This document shows positions 34,755 to 43,154 of a DNA stretch of 64,000 nucleotides, in pieces. A model generated the notes under the pieces. The model was not told the origin of the DNA and searched no databases. It saw nothing but the letters and a program-made list of their open reading frames with translations. Position 1 is the first letter of the stretch. Every line of letters starts with the position of its first letter. The DNA lies in assembly GCF_009932355.1 (NCBI RefSeq), contig NZ_LEKU01000023.1, positions 27,953 through 91,952 on the forward strand, read 5' to 3'. A program made the translations under genes and the position numbers. The DNA is from Riemerella anatipestifer_E. GTDB taxonomy: Bacteria > Bacteroidota > Bacteroidia > Flavobacteriales > Weeksellaceae.

Positions 34755-36029
34755 ATGAATGTAGAACAATTTTACCCAATATATTTAAAAAGCAATAAAG
34801 TTTCCATTGACAGTAGAACTATTGCTGAAGGTGATTTATTTTTTGCTTTTTCTGGCGAGAATTTCAATGCGGCAACATTAGCAGAAGATGCTATTAGTAA
34901 AGGAGCCTTAGCCGTAATAGTAGAACAAAAGGAGTACGAAAATATCGGTAAAAATATTTTTTATGTTCCTTCTACTTTAAAATTTTTACAAGAATTATCT
35001 ATCTTTCATAGAAATAAACTTAACATTCCTATTATTGCTCTTACAGGAAGTAATGGAAAAACCACTTCTAAAGAGCTCATAGCTGCAGTATTATCTAAGA
35101 AATATAAGGTACAATTTACTAAAGGTAATCTTAATAACCATATAGGTGTTCCTCTTACTCTACTTTCTATAAAGCCAGAGCATGAAGTTGCAGTGATAGA
35201 AATGGGGGCTAATCATCAAAAAGAAGTCGAACTTTTATGTCAAATAGCTCAGCCCGACTATGGCTATGTTACCAATTTTGGAAAGGCTCACCTTGAAGGC
35301 TTTGGAGGTGTAGAAGGTGTTATCAAAGGAAAATCAGAGTTATATGATTATCTTAAAAAAGAAAATAAACAAATCTTAGTTAATGCCAACGATACCATAC
35401 AGGTGGAAAAAACAAAAGACTACTCTAAAACCATTTGTTTTGGAACACCTCAATCTGATTATGATTTCCAGTTATTCTATGATAATCAAAGGGTAGGACT
35501 TATTTTTGGAGGCGAAGAAATGATTTCGCAACTTACAGGGGCTTATAACTTTACCAACATATCAGCAGCTGTAACTCTAGGACTACATTTTGGTATTGAC
35601 AAAAATCTTATTAAAGAAGCCATACAAGAGTACACTCCTAACAATATGCGTTCTCAAATTATGCAAAAAGGAGATAAAACCTTAGTATTAGACACTTACA
35701 ATGCTAATCCTAGTAGTATGGCAGTTTCTTTAGAGAATTTTGCTTTGTTTAATGGTAGTAAAACCGTAATCATTGGGGATATGTTAGAACTAGGCGATGC
35801 TTCCGAGGAAGAACACAAAACTATTCTTCAAAAAGCACAATCTCTCCATTTTGATGAAATCATTACTGTTGGAAAACATTTCTCTAGTGTGAACACACAA
35901 GATACAGCATTTCTTAACACTCAACAACTATCCGAATATCTTAAAAATCAACCCCTAACTACCAAAAATATTCTACTAAAAGGCTCAAGAGGTATTGCTT
36001 TAGAAAAAATATTAGACGATATTATTTAA
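34755..36029 (+). CDS. murF: UDP-N-acetylmuramoyl-tripeptide-D-alanyl-D-alanine ligase
   Basis: This cytoplasmic ATP-dependent ligase adds D-Ala-D-Ala to the peptidoglycan precursor. At 424 residues it has the N-terminal substrate domain (IDSRTIAEGDLFFAFSGENF), the ATP loop ALTGSNGKTTSKEL, the central domain (NLNNHIGVPLTLL, EMGANHQKEVELL) and the C-terminal domain with LDTYNANPSSM and GDMLELG. An upstream in-frame ATG at 34728 would add nine residues, but it lies inside the gldJ terminator and before the predicted transcription start. The start at 34755 (MNVEQFYP) is therefore preferred. Its 3' end overlaps the convergent NUDIX gene by 18 bases. Confidence 0.95.
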   Translation: MNVEQFYPIYLKSNKVSIDSRTIAEGDLFFAFSGENFNAATLAEDAISKGALAVIVEQKEYENIGKNIFYVPSTLKFLQELSIFHRNKLNIPIIALTGSNGKTTSKELIAAVLSKKYKVQFTKGNLNNHIGVPLTLLSIKPEHEVAVIEMGANHQKEVELLCQIAQPDYGYVTNFGKAHLEGFGGVEGVIKGKSELYDYLKKENKQILVNANDTIQVEKTKDYSKTICFGTPQSDYDFQLFYDNQRVGLIFGGEEMISQLTGAYNFTNISAAVTLGLHFGIDKNLIKEAIQEYTPNNMRSQIMQKGDKTLVLDTYNANPSSMAVSLENFALFNGSKTVIIGDMLELGDASEEEHKTILQKAQSLHFDEIITVGKHFSSVNTQDTAFLNTQQLSEYLKNQPLTTKNILLKGSRGIALEKILDDII

Positions 36030-36623
36030 TCTAAAATAAAGGTTGATTAATAGCTGTATATTCTTAAATGTTTGAGGATAAATATACTCTTGAATTTCCT
36101 TATAAGACTTCCATTCTACTTTGATGATGCCTTCTTCTATCTGTGGAGAAGGCACTTCAGAGCCATTGTATTTCATCGTAAACCAATAAGTTTTCTTGAG
36201 TATTCTTTTCTTTTTTTCGGTATAGATGTGATAAGTTTCTTGTAAGAAATCTAGTAACTCTAAGTCTGTAATCCCCGTTTCTTCTTCTACCTCTCTTACA
36301 GCCGCTTCTTTTACACCTTCACCTTTCTCTAGCTTACCTTTAGGCAAATCCCACTTCCCTAGTCTATGTATAAATAAAATTTTGTCTTCTGTATTCGTTA
36401 CCAAACCTCCTGCCGCTTCTACAATATGAAATAAAGATTTAAAACACTTCCATAATTCATCTATATTAGAGGCGTAAACACAAACCTCTCTTGTAGAAGT
36501 TTTTTCTAGTAGCTCTATCCCTTCTTCTATATTTTTCTCATCAGTAAATATTATGTTATGCTCCGTACTTTCGGGTTGATTACTGATGATTAATCTTTTT
36601 TCATTGATAAAAACTTTATACAT
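36012..36623 (-). CDS. NUDIX hydrolase
   Basis: A 203-residue cytoplasmic hydrolase of a nucleoside-diphosphate-linked substrate. The complete Nudix box is present near residues 100-122: GKLEKGEGVKEAAVREVEEE followed by TGI, matching G-x5-E-x7-REUxEExGU. About 65 residues in front of the domain (MYKVFINEKRLIIS) form a strand-rich extension common in Bacteroidota homologues. The substrate cannot be predicted. It is monocistronic, divergent from the SRPBCC gene and overlapping murF tail to tail. Confidence 0.9.
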   Translation of the reverse strand: MYKVFINEKRLIISNQPESTEHNIIFTDEKNIEEGIELLEKTSTREVCVYASNIDELWKCFKSLFHIVEAAGGLVTNTEDKILFIHRLGKWDLPKGKLEKGEGVKEAAVREVEEETGITDLELLDFLQETYHIYTEKKKRILKKTYWFTMKYNGSEVPSPQIEEGIIKVEWKSYKEIQEYIYPQTFKNIQLLINLYFRLNNIV

Positions 36624-36626
36624 TTG
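36619..36626 (+). promoter_or_regulatory. SRPBCC gene promoter -7 element
   Basis: TACATTTG fully matches TAnnTTTG, lies 32 bases before the SRPBCC ATG, and overlaps the start codon of the divergent NUDIX gene. Confidence 0.45.
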
Positions 36627-36657
36627 CGGAAGTTTAATAATTTAACAAAAATAAGAA

Positions 36658-37047
36658 ATGAATTTAGAAGGAAGAAAAATTATCGTAAATAAATCGGCAA
36701 AACAGTTATCTGAAATGCTGAAACGCCCAGAAGATTACAAAGAACTAATGCCTGAGGGACTACAAAAGTTTGAAACCGTAGCTGATGGTTTTAAGTTCGG
36801 GCTTAAAGGTATGCCAGAAATTGCTCTTAAAATAGACGAGGTAAAAGAAGGCGAAAAAGTAGTATTAAAGTCTGCTAGTTCTAGCTTAGACTTTGGTCTT
36901 ACAGGAATGATGAACGCTATCAACGAAAACCAAACAGAAGTTCAGCTTTTGTTTGAAGGAAAATTTAATCCTTTTATCAAAATGATGGTAGAGAAGCCAC
37001 TTCAAAACTTCATCAATAACTTAACAGATAAGATAGAACAGTTATAA
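36658..37047 (+). CDS. SRPBCC family protein
   Basis: A 129-residue cytoplasmic protein with the START/Bet v1-like (SRPBCC) pattern. It begins with a strand and helix EGRKIIVNKSAKQLSEML, then PEDYKELMPEGLQKFE, alternating strands, and a long C-terminal helix KPLQNFINNLTDKIEQL. These domains bind hydrophobic ligands; none is predictable here. In several relatives I recall this gene directly behind pyrE next to the NUDIX gene, but pyrE is absent from this position and found fused to pyrF at 43155. Confidence 0.8.
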   Translation: MNLEGRKIIVNKSAKQLSEMLKRPEDYKELMPEGLQKFETVADGFKFGLKGMPEIALKIDEVKEGEKVVLKSASSSLDFGLTGMMNAINENQTEVQLLFEGKFNPFIKMMVEKPLQNFINNLTDKIEQL

Positions 37048-37058
37048 TTCTATAATTT

Positions 37059-37096
37059 AATCCGTTTCAAAACACTAAATTGGGACGGATTTTTTT
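37059..37096 (+). terminator. Terminator after the SRPBCC gene
   Basis: The arms AATCCGT (37059-37065) and ACGGATT (37085-37091) are complementary around a 19-base loop, and the T tract reaches into the lptC stop codon. Confidence 0.6.
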
Positions 37097-37688
37097 ATTT
37101 CCCCATTTCAGGGATTGCCTTAGCACTAAAGTTTCCAGAGTTATTATACAAAACATATTCGGAGAAGTCGTCTTTGGCATTCATTCCTCCAGAAGCCACA
37201 AAGGTATTCCCGTCTTTATCGGTAATAAATACGGTATCTTTGGTGTACATTTTATTATTCTTTTTGTCCCAATAAATAGACTGCATTACAAATGTTTGCC
37301 CCTCGTTATTGATGACTTTTACATTACCCTTAGCTTCGTAGAAATCTTTTTTTTGTATTATTTTGGCATAGTTTGCCCATAGTTTACCTGGTACTTTAGG
37401 CTTCTTTTTATCATAAAATTCTAGGTAAAGCCCTTTCTTAATTTCTACATAAGGCGTGTCTATAAACTCATACTCTTCTAAAAGAGGAGCTTTAAACCTA
37501 ATTTTTACCGCTCCAGAGTCTCTTTGCACAATATCTGCGTTATAGATAATCCTAGAGGCAAAGTTGGTCGGTTTGTTCTGATTGTACTTGGTAAGGTCTT
37601 CCTCACAAGAGGTTAAAACAAAAAATATAGCCCCCATAGATAGGGTAGCTATACTTTTAGTTAATATTTTAGCTATTGTTTGTTTCAT
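37095..37688 (-). CDS. lptC: LPS export protein LptC
   Basis: LptC is the periplasmic bridge component that passes lipopolysaccharide from LptBFG to LptA. It is 197 residues. The N-terminus is a hydrophobic segment ending VLTSCEEDLTKYN, so here it appears to be a lipoprotein with Cys near residue 28 rather than a transmembrane-anchored form. The beta-jellyroll part shows IYNADIVQRDSGAVKIRF, LYLEFYDKKKP, ANYAKIIQKKDFYEAKGNV and LNT-like repeats typical of LptC/OstA folds. It follows the outer-membrane protein gene by 18 bases, as in other flavobacteria. Confidence 0.88.
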   Translation of the reverse strand: MKQTIAKILTKSIATLSMGAIFFVLTSCEEDLTKYNQNKPTNFASRIIYNADIVQRDSGAVKIRFKAPLLEEYEFIDTPYVEIKKGLYLEFYDKKKPKVPGKLWANYAKIIQKKDFYEAKGNVKVINNEGQTFVMQSIYWDKKNNKMYTKDTVFITDKDGNTFVASGGMNAKDDFSEYVLYNNSGNFSAKAIPEMGK

Positions 37689-37706
37689 TGATAGCCAACT
37701 CCAATA

Positions 37707-38978
37707 TTAGTCGTACTGGCGTTTGTTAAACCATTTATCGGCAAAATTAAGCCCTATTTTAAAGTTGATAAATCTTTCAGAGATAAGATTATTACTCAAA
37801 GACCCTCTCTTACCTAAATCAATTCCTAAATCAATTCCGTTCATTCTCATTACATTAGAATTTTGGAACGGAAATGTACCTCCAAGGCTAATACCGTATT
37901 CGTTGATATTGGTATTATTGATGTTAAGATTGCCTTTCTCATAATAAGCCCCATAACGATAGATAACTCTAGAGAAATAGTTTCTAAAATCGTTATGGTT
38001 CGGTAGATACCACCCTCCTACTGCTACACGGTAAGCATCTTTAAATGTAGCAGGAGCTCCCGAAAACTTTACTGCTCCACCTTTGGTATAATCCATTTGA
38101 GCTGAAATAAACCACTTAGCATCATGCCCTAGACCAAGCCCTAATGAGGCTCTTTGTGGGATAATATCGTTCTCCTTATAGCTTTCCTTAGAAATCACCG
38201 TTTCGTCTACCTTTTCCTTACCATAGTAGTAATAGGTACTGTTAAGGTAAGAAGCATCTATAGTCCCTATATTACCAAAAGTGTAGGTAGCCCCTATCGT
38301 CATTTTTTTATCCTTAGGCAATTTCTTTTGATATACAGAGCCTAAGGTAAAGTTCCAGCTTTTTATCTTCCTAGAAGTCTCAAAACCGTTGATGAGTTCT
38401 GCTCCAGAGATAGCCACTTCTTCTCTATCTGTAATCTTCCCAAAGTAGAAATTACTTCTTAAACCTAAAGAGAAAGACGACGTAATCTGATAACCTATAG
38501 CTGATTGAATGGTATTGAGTGTACCTTCTCCTACAAAAGAATTAGCCTGTGTTACGCTTCCGTCCACTGTGGTTTGAGAAAGAATATCATAACGCTTAGA
38601 ACTATAAGGCTGATAACCTAAACCAAACTTAACCTTCTCCGAAATTGGAAATGCTATAGAGATGTTAGATAAATAAGAAGAATGCTTAGTAACATCTAGA
38701 TTGTTATAGTTAGACTTAAGGTACTGGTTATCATTATTCACCTGTATTTTAAAAGCCGTTAAACCAAAGTTAGTATTCGTGGCTGGGTTGCTAAAGTTAA
38801 AACTATTATTAAAGTCCCAAACATAGGCCGTAGAAATCCCTGCCATAGCACTTATTTCCGCAGTATTATCATATTTAGTATCTCCTATCCCAAAGGCAGC
38901 ATAGGGCGAATTACCTATATTCTGTGCAGACAATAATCCTGCAAAAATGATGAACGATGCGTTAATGATTTTCTTCAT
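37707..38978 (-). CDS. Outer-membrane beta-barrel protein
   Basis: A 423-residue protein with a signal peptide (cleavage near LLSAQN). The N-proximal motif GNSPYAAFGIGDTKYDN and FNFSNPATNTNFGL are typical of Bacteroidota FadL/PorP-like barrels. Repeated amphipathic strands continue to the end, closing with FINFKIGLNFADKWF. Located directly upstream of lptC and co-transcribed with it, it may serve envelope biogenesis, but no substrate or partner can be named. The gene is not flagged by any catalytic motif. Confidence 0.8.
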   Translation of the reverse strand: MKKIINASFIIFAGLLSAQNIGNSPYAAFGIGDTKYDNTAEISAMAGISTAYVWDFNNSFNFSNPATNTNFGLTAFKIQVNNDNQYLKSNYNNLDVTKHSSYLSNISIAFPISEKVKFGLGYQPYSSKRYDILSQTTVDGSVTQANSFVGEGTLNTIQSAIGYQITSSFSLGLRSNFYFGKITDREEVAISGAELINGFETSRKIKSWNFTLGSVYQKKLPKDKKMTIGATYTFGNIGTIDASYLNSTYYYYGKEKVDETVISKESYKENDIIPQRASLGLGLGHDAKWFISAQMDYTKGGAVKFSGAPATFKDAYRVAVGGWYLPNHNDFRNYFSRVIYRYGAYYEKGNLNINNTNINEYGISLGGTFPFQNSNVMRMNGIDLGIDLGKRGSLSNNLISERFINFKIGLNFADKWFNKRQYD

Positions 38979-39107
38979 TATCTATATAAATATCTTAATC
39001 AGAACGCAAATATCCTAATTATAAATGAAATGAGAAAATTTAAAAGGCGTTAAAGTTTGTTAAGGCGTTACAGAACCTAAAAAAATTGGAAAATAGAGAG
39101 ATTTTAG

Positions 39108-39115
39108 TATCTTTG
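39108..39115 (+). promoter_or_regulatory. holB promoter -7 element
   Basis: TATCTTTG is followed by GAAC and the ATG at 39120. A TTG -33 box lies at 39086-39088, 19 bases upstream. The predicted start of transcription falls on the A of ATG. Confidence 0.6.
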
Positions 39116-39119
39116 GAAC

Positions 39120-40241
39120 ATGAATTGGGAAGCGGTTATTGGTCAAAATAAAATTAAGCAAACTCTACTAGAAAGCATTGATAATAATAGAGTAAGCCAT
39201 GCTCAATTATTTTTAGGAGGAAGTGGCTACGGAACTTTAGCTCTAGCTCTAGCTTATGCCCAAGAAATCTTAAAACGAGAAAACGAAAAAGCTGCTACCA
39301 AAGTGGAGCATCTTAATCATTTAGATGTTCATTTTAGTTTTCCTGTGTTTAGAGATGATAAGGGGAAATCTGTAAGTAGTTTCTTCTTTGATACTTGGCG
39401 AGAGATGATGCTTAAAAACCCTTACTCCGAGCATCACGACTGGATAAACCAACTAAATGCTGAAAACAAACAACTCTATATTTCTGTAGATGAAATTCTA
39501 GATAAAAGCGAAAAGTTTAGCCTTAAAAGTTTTGAAGGTGGCACCAAAATACTCATCATTTGGAATGCCGATAAAATGCGTGAAGACGCAGCAAATAAAT
39601 TCCTTAAATTCCTAGAAGAACCGCCTGAAAAAACTATTATTATTCTTACAGCCAACTCTTCGGAGGTAATGCTCCAGACGATACTTTCTCGTTGCCAAAT
39701 CATTCAGGTTCCTAGGATTGAAGAGAAAGATTTAGAAGAAGGCATTAGACACCTTACCTCTGACGAAGATAAAATTAAAGAGGTTCTACACCAAGCTCAA
39801 GGCAACTATAACACCGCCTTAAAACTCATTACCGCAGAAAATTCTGACGAGGAGTATGAGGATTGTTTTATACAATGGGTAAGATTAGCCTTCCAAGCGA
39901 AGAAAAATCCTAAAGTATTAAAGGACCTCATTATTTGGGCTAAAAACATTTCCGAGTGGAATAGAGAGAAACAAAAAAACTTCTTGGAATATTGTACCGA
40001 AATGTTTCGCTTGGCAATGTTACAGAATTATGGTGTCCAAAATTTAGTTTATAAAAGACTAATGAAAAACAATTTTAATTGGGAGGCTTTTTCTAACTTT
40101 ATCCACGGTGCAAATATAGAAGATATCCTTTCTGAGATTTCTGATGCAGATTATCATCTTAGCAGGAATGCCAACGCCAAAATTCTATGGACGGATATGG
40201 GAATTAAACTAACAAGGTACATTCATAAAAGTAGTTCTTAA
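39120..40241 (+). CDS. holB: DNA polymerase III subunit delta'
   Basis: A clamp-loader subunit of the replicative polymerase, 373 residues. The AAA+ fold begins WEAVIGQNKIKQTLLESI and SHAQLFLGGSGYGTLAL; the P-loop lacks the lysine, as expected of a non-hydrolysing delta'. The sensor region KFLEEPPEKTIIILT and the SRC motif LSRCQIIQVPR are present. The C-terminal third is helical (collar domain). The zinc-binding cysteines of E. coli HolB are not evident. It is monocistronic and predicted leaderless. Confidence 0.9.
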   Translation: MNWEAVIGQNKIKQTLLESIDNNRVSHAQLFLGGSGYGTLALALAYAQEILKRENEKAATKVEHLNHLDVHFSFPVFRDDKGKSVSSFFFDTWREMMLKNPYSEHHDWINQLNAENKQLYISVDEILDKSEKFSLKSFEGGTKILIIWNADKMREDAANKFLKFLEEPPEKTIIILTANSSEVMLQTILSRCQIIQVPRIEEKDLEEGIRHLTSDEDKIKEVLHQAQGNYNTALKLITAENSDEEYEDCFIQWVRLAFQAKKNPKVLKDLIIWAKNISEWNREKQKNFLEYCTEMFRLAMLQNYGVQNLVYKRLMKNNFNWEAFSNFIHGANIEDILSEISDADYHLSRNANAKILWTDMGIKLTRYIHKSSS

Positions 40242-40246
40242 AAACT

Positions 40247-40273
40247 AAAAAAGGCGTTTTGTAACGCCTTTTT
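40247..40273. terminator. Bidirectional terminator between holB and purN
   Basis: The arms AAAAAAGGCGTT (40247-40258) and AACGCCTTTTT (40263-40273) are complementary around a four-base loop. Confidence 0.8.
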
Positions 40274-40275
40274 CA

Positions 40276-40836
40276 TTATTTCAATAACATCTCTACTGCT
40301 TTTGGTAGGATTTTATATTCTATCTCGTGTACTTTTGCTGCTATACTTTCAGCGGTATCATTAGGAGCTATTTCAACTTTGTCTTGTAAGATAATATCTC
40401 CTTCGTCTATTCCAGAGGTTACAAAATGTACCGTAGCCCCCGTTTCTTTTTCTCCTGCTTCTAACACAGCTTCATGAACATTCATTCCCCACATACCTTT
40501 ACCTCCGAATTTTGGTAATAATGAAGGATGTAAATTAATCATTCTGCCTTGGTATTCTTCAGTTAATGGCGATTTTATGATAGACAGAAAACCTGCTAGA
40601 ACAACTAAATCAACATCATCAGGAAGTTGCTCTTTTAATTCAGAAGAAAAGTTTTGCCCTCTTTTAATCAGTAAAGTTTCTATTCCGTGGTTACGAGCTC
40701 GTTCTAAACCATAGCAATCTCTATCCGCAACTACCATACTTATTTGGGCGTTGCTAATCTCTTTGTTTTCTATTGCTTCTATCAGTCTTTGGAGGTTACT
40801 CCCCGAACCAGAAACTAGAACTACAATATTTTTCAT
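40276..40836 (-). CDS. purN: Phosphoribosylglycinamide formyltransferase
   Basis: This third-step enzyme of purine synthesis uses 10-formyltetrahydrofolate to formylate GAR. It is 186 residues, the normal size of PurN. The N-terminal nucleotide loop VLVSGSGSNLQRLI is followed by VVLAGFLSIIK, the catalytic region MINLHPSLLPKFGGKGM with Asn and His, and GATVHFVTSGIDEGDII with the catalytic Asp. It starts 17 bases after the purM stop in a purM-purN operon. Confidence 0.96.
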   Translation of the reverse strand: MKNIVVLVSGSGSNLQRLIEAIENKEISNAQISMVVADRDCYGLERARNHGIETLLIKRGQNFSSELKEQLPDDVDLVVLAGFLSIIKSPLTEEYQGRMINLHPSLLPKFGGKGMWGMNVHEAVLEAGEKETGATVHFVTSGIDEGDIILQDKVEIAPNDTAESIAAKVHEIEYKILPKAVEMLLK

Positions 40837-40853
40837 ATAAAAGAATAATAGGT

Positions 40854-41843
40854 CTAGTATAGTACAATTTTTTCTGAGTGTTCTTCTATAACTCCTATCT
40901 CATAAGCATCTTCAACAAGAGATAATACCTTATCTTTATCCGCTGAATCTACCACAACTACCATACCTACACCCATATTGAATGTGCCGAACATCTCCAT
41001 TCTTTCCACACCGCCTCTTTTTTCTAATTCTAGCATAATTTCAGGGATTTTTATTCTTGAGGTATCTATTTTAGCACATAATCCATCAGGGATAATTCTA
41101 GGAACATTCTCGATAAGTCCTCCGCCTGTAATGTGTGCAATTCCTTTTAAATCTACCTCTTTCATTAGTTTATGAATAGGCTGATAGTATAACCTTGTAG
41201 GCTCTAAAAGAGTTTTATAAATAGGCTCTCCATTAAATTCTTCATAAAAATCAGGGAAGACTTTTCTTACTAAAGAAAAACCATTAGAATGGAAACCAGA
41301 ACTTGGCAAAGCAATAATGGTCTGACCTTTTTCAATTTTAGAACCATCTATAATTTGGTTTTTCTCTACAATCCCCACACAAAAACCTGCCACATCGTAA
41401 TCGCCTACTTGGTACATACCTGGCATTTCGGCAGTTTCACCACCAATTAACGCACAGTTGTTATCCTTACAAGCCTTTACCATTCCTAAAACTATTTCTG
41501 CGGCTACATCTGCATCTAACTTTCCGCAAGCCAAATAGTCTAAAAAGAACAAAGGCTGAGCACCATGACACAAAATATCATTGGCACACATCGCAAAACA
41601 ATCTATCCCTATAGATGAATACTGTTTAGTATCTAAAGCGATTTTTAGCTTCGTCCCTACTCCATCTGTACCACTTACTAAAACAGGGTTTTTATAATTA
41701 GAAATTTCATAAAATGCACCAAAACTCCCTAAATTATTAAGTACATTTTTATTGTGAGTTTCAGCTACGGCAGATTTTATTTTATCTACGGTTTTGTACC
41801 CTTCTTCCTTATCTACACCAGCAGATTTGTAAGTATTGCTCAT
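40854..41843 (-). CDS. purM: Phosphoribosylformylglycinamidine cyclo-ligase
   Basis: AIR synthetase, the ATP-dependent fifth step of purine synthesis. The 329 residues begin TYKSAGVDKEEGYKTVDKIK, the PurM start. Ligand motifs are VSGTDGVGTKLKIAL, GIDCFAMCANDILCHGA, ALIGGETAEMPGMY, and the C-terminal HITGGGLIENVPRI and TFNMGVGMVVV. It is transcribed with purN from a promoter 23 bases upstream. No purine riboswitch is visible in the short leader. Confidence 0.97.
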   Translation of the reverse strand: MSNTYKSAGVDKEEGYKTVDKIKSAVAETHNKNVLNNLGSFGAFYEISNYKNPVLVSGTDGVGTKLKIALDTKQYSSIGIDCFAMCANDILCHGAQPLFFLDYLACGKLDADVAAEIVLGMVKACKDNNCALIGGETAEMPGMYQVGDYDVAGFCVGIVEKNQIIDGSKIEKGQTIIALPSSGFHSNGFSLVRKVFPDFYEEFNGEPIYKTLLEPTRLYYQPIHKLMKEVDLKGIAHITGGGLIENVPRIIPDGLCAKIDTSRIKIPEIMLELEKRGGVERMEMFGTFNMGVGMVVVVDSADKDKVLSLVEDAYEIGVIEEHSEKIVLY

Positions 41844-41870
41844 TTTTTACTTTTTATTTTTATTAGTCCA

Positions 41871-41878
41871 CAAATATA
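41871..41878 (-). promoter_or_regulatory. purM-purN promoter -7 element
   Basis: On the minus strand this is TATATTTG, a full TAnnTTTG match, 28 bases before the purM ATG. Confidence 0.5.
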
Positions 41879-41918
41879 ATGAAAACCGAGAAATTATTTA
41901 GTAATGCACCAAATAAAA

Positions 41919-41950
41919 AAGGCTTGAAATGTATATCTATTTCAAGCCTT
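41919..41950 (-). terminator. Terminator after fabH
   Basis: The arms AAGGCTTGAAAT (41919-41930) and ATTTCAAGCCTT (41939-41950) are perfectly complementary, with TTTTTT following on the minus strand. Confidence 0.75.
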
Positions 41951-41977
41951 AATTTCAATGTATTAAAAAGTATCTGA

Positions 41978-43000
41978 TTAATATTCAAATAAGACACTTC
42001 CCCAAGTGAATCCACTACCAAAAGCTGCAAGGCAAACCAAATCGCCTCTTTTTATTCTTCCTTCTTCTACAGCTTCGCAAAGAGCAATCGGAATAGAAGC
42101 CGCCGTTGTATTACCGTATTTCTGTATATTGATAAATACCTTATCTTCAGGCAATTTAAGTAATTGCTGAACATACTGTGCAATTCTAATATTAGCTTGG
42201 TGAGGTATCAACATATCTAAATCCTCTACTTTTTTCCCTGCTTTATCCAATGCCTCCAAAATACTTTCTGGGAAACGAGTAACGGCATGTTTAAACACAA
42301 AGTTACCATTCATATAAGGATATAGCTCTTGCTTAGTGATTGCCTCTGCATCGTTTAGTAAGCGGTCGCTCCAACCATATTTAGTACCTGGGAATTTCAC
42401 TGCTAATTCCTCTGCATATTTTCCTTCGGAATGCATATTAACCGCCAAAACATTCCCTGATTCTTCAGAGTTGGCAGCTGATAACACCATTGCTCCTGCC
42501 CCATCTCCAAAAATAACTGAAACGCCTCTACCTTCATCAGAAAAATCTAATCCAAAAGAGTGTATTTCTGCACCTACTACTAATATATTTTTGTAAACAT
42601 TCGCTTTTATAAAAGCATCAGCCACACTCATAGCATAAACAAAACCAGAACATTGGTTTCTAACATCTAATGCTCCTATTGTATTACAACCTAACATTTC
42701 TTGCAAAAGCACTCCACAACCAGGGAAATAATAATCAGGCGATAATGTAGCAAAAATGATATAGTCTATATCTTTAGCCTCCAGCCCTGCATTTTTAATG
42801 GCTTTTTCCGCAGCCTTAAAACCTAGATAAGCCGTGGTTTCTTCCGCGTCACATCTATTTTTACGATATCTTCTTTCTTTAATCCCCGTTCTCTCCGTTA
42901 TCCACTCATCACTAGTGGTCATTAGTTTTGACAAATCATCATTAGTTACTACATTATCAGGAACATAATAACCCAATCCTCTTATAACACTTCTTTGCAT
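41978..43000 (-). CDS. fabH: 3-oxoacyl-ACP synthase III
   Basis: The initiating condensing enzyme of fatty-acid synthesis, joining an acyl-CoA primer to malonyl-ACP. At 340 residues it has the thiolase fold. The catalytic Cys lies in RNQCSGFVYAM (near residue 116), the His in LIPHQANIRI (near 260) and the Asn in KYGNTTAASIP (near 290), with GDGAGAMVL and the end AFGSGFTWGSVLFEY. In Bacteroidota with branched-chain fatty acids the primer is often isovaleryl- or anteiso-CoA, which is inferred here. Monocistronic, with promoter and terminator visible. Confidence 0.95.
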   Translation of the reverse strand: MQRSVIRGLGYYVPDNVVTNDDLSKLMTTSDEWITERTGIKERRYRKNRCDAEETTAYLGFKAAEKAIKNAGLEAKDIDYIIFATLSPDYYFPGCGVLLQEMLGCNTIGALDVRNQCSGFVYAMSVADAFIKANVYKNILVVGAEIHSFGLDFSDEGRGVSVIFGDGAGAMVLSAANSEESGNVLAVNMHSEGKYAEELAVKFPGTKYGWSDRLLNDAEAITKQELYPYMNGNFVFKHAVTRFPESILEALDKAGKKVEDLDMLIPHQANIRIAQYVQQLLKLPEDKVFINIQKYGNTTAASIPIALCEAVEEGRIKRGDLVCLAAFGSGFTWGSVLFEY

Positions 43001-43017
43001 AGTTCAATTTAAAGCGA

Positions 43018-43025
43018 CAAAAATA
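43018..43025 (-). promoter_or_regulatory. fabH promoter -7 element
   Basis: On the minus strand this is TATTTTTG, a full TAnnTTTG match, 18 bases before the fabH ATG. Confidence 0.45.
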
Positions 43026-43131
43026 ATACTTTTGAAAGTAACTCTCAAAATGTTTAATTATTTAGTCTAAATACTAAAATAGATTATAATAAGGCGTTTA
43101 TTGAAAATTTTTAGGTTTAGGTCTAAAATAC

Positions 43132-43139
43132 TAAATTTG
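43132..43139 (+). promoter_or_regulatory. pyrE-pyrF promoter -7 element
   Basis: TAAATTTG fully matches TAnnTTTG and lies 16 bases before the preferred ATG at 43155. It rules against the in-frame upstream ATG at 43101. Confidence 0.5.
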
Positions 43140-43154
43140 CAAAAACCTAATCTA

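Noticed and set aside
43101..43154. Upstream ATG giving the UMP synthase 18 more residues
   Set aside because: The -7 element TAAATTTG lies inside this stretch and OPRT domains start at MNLKKDF-like sequence.
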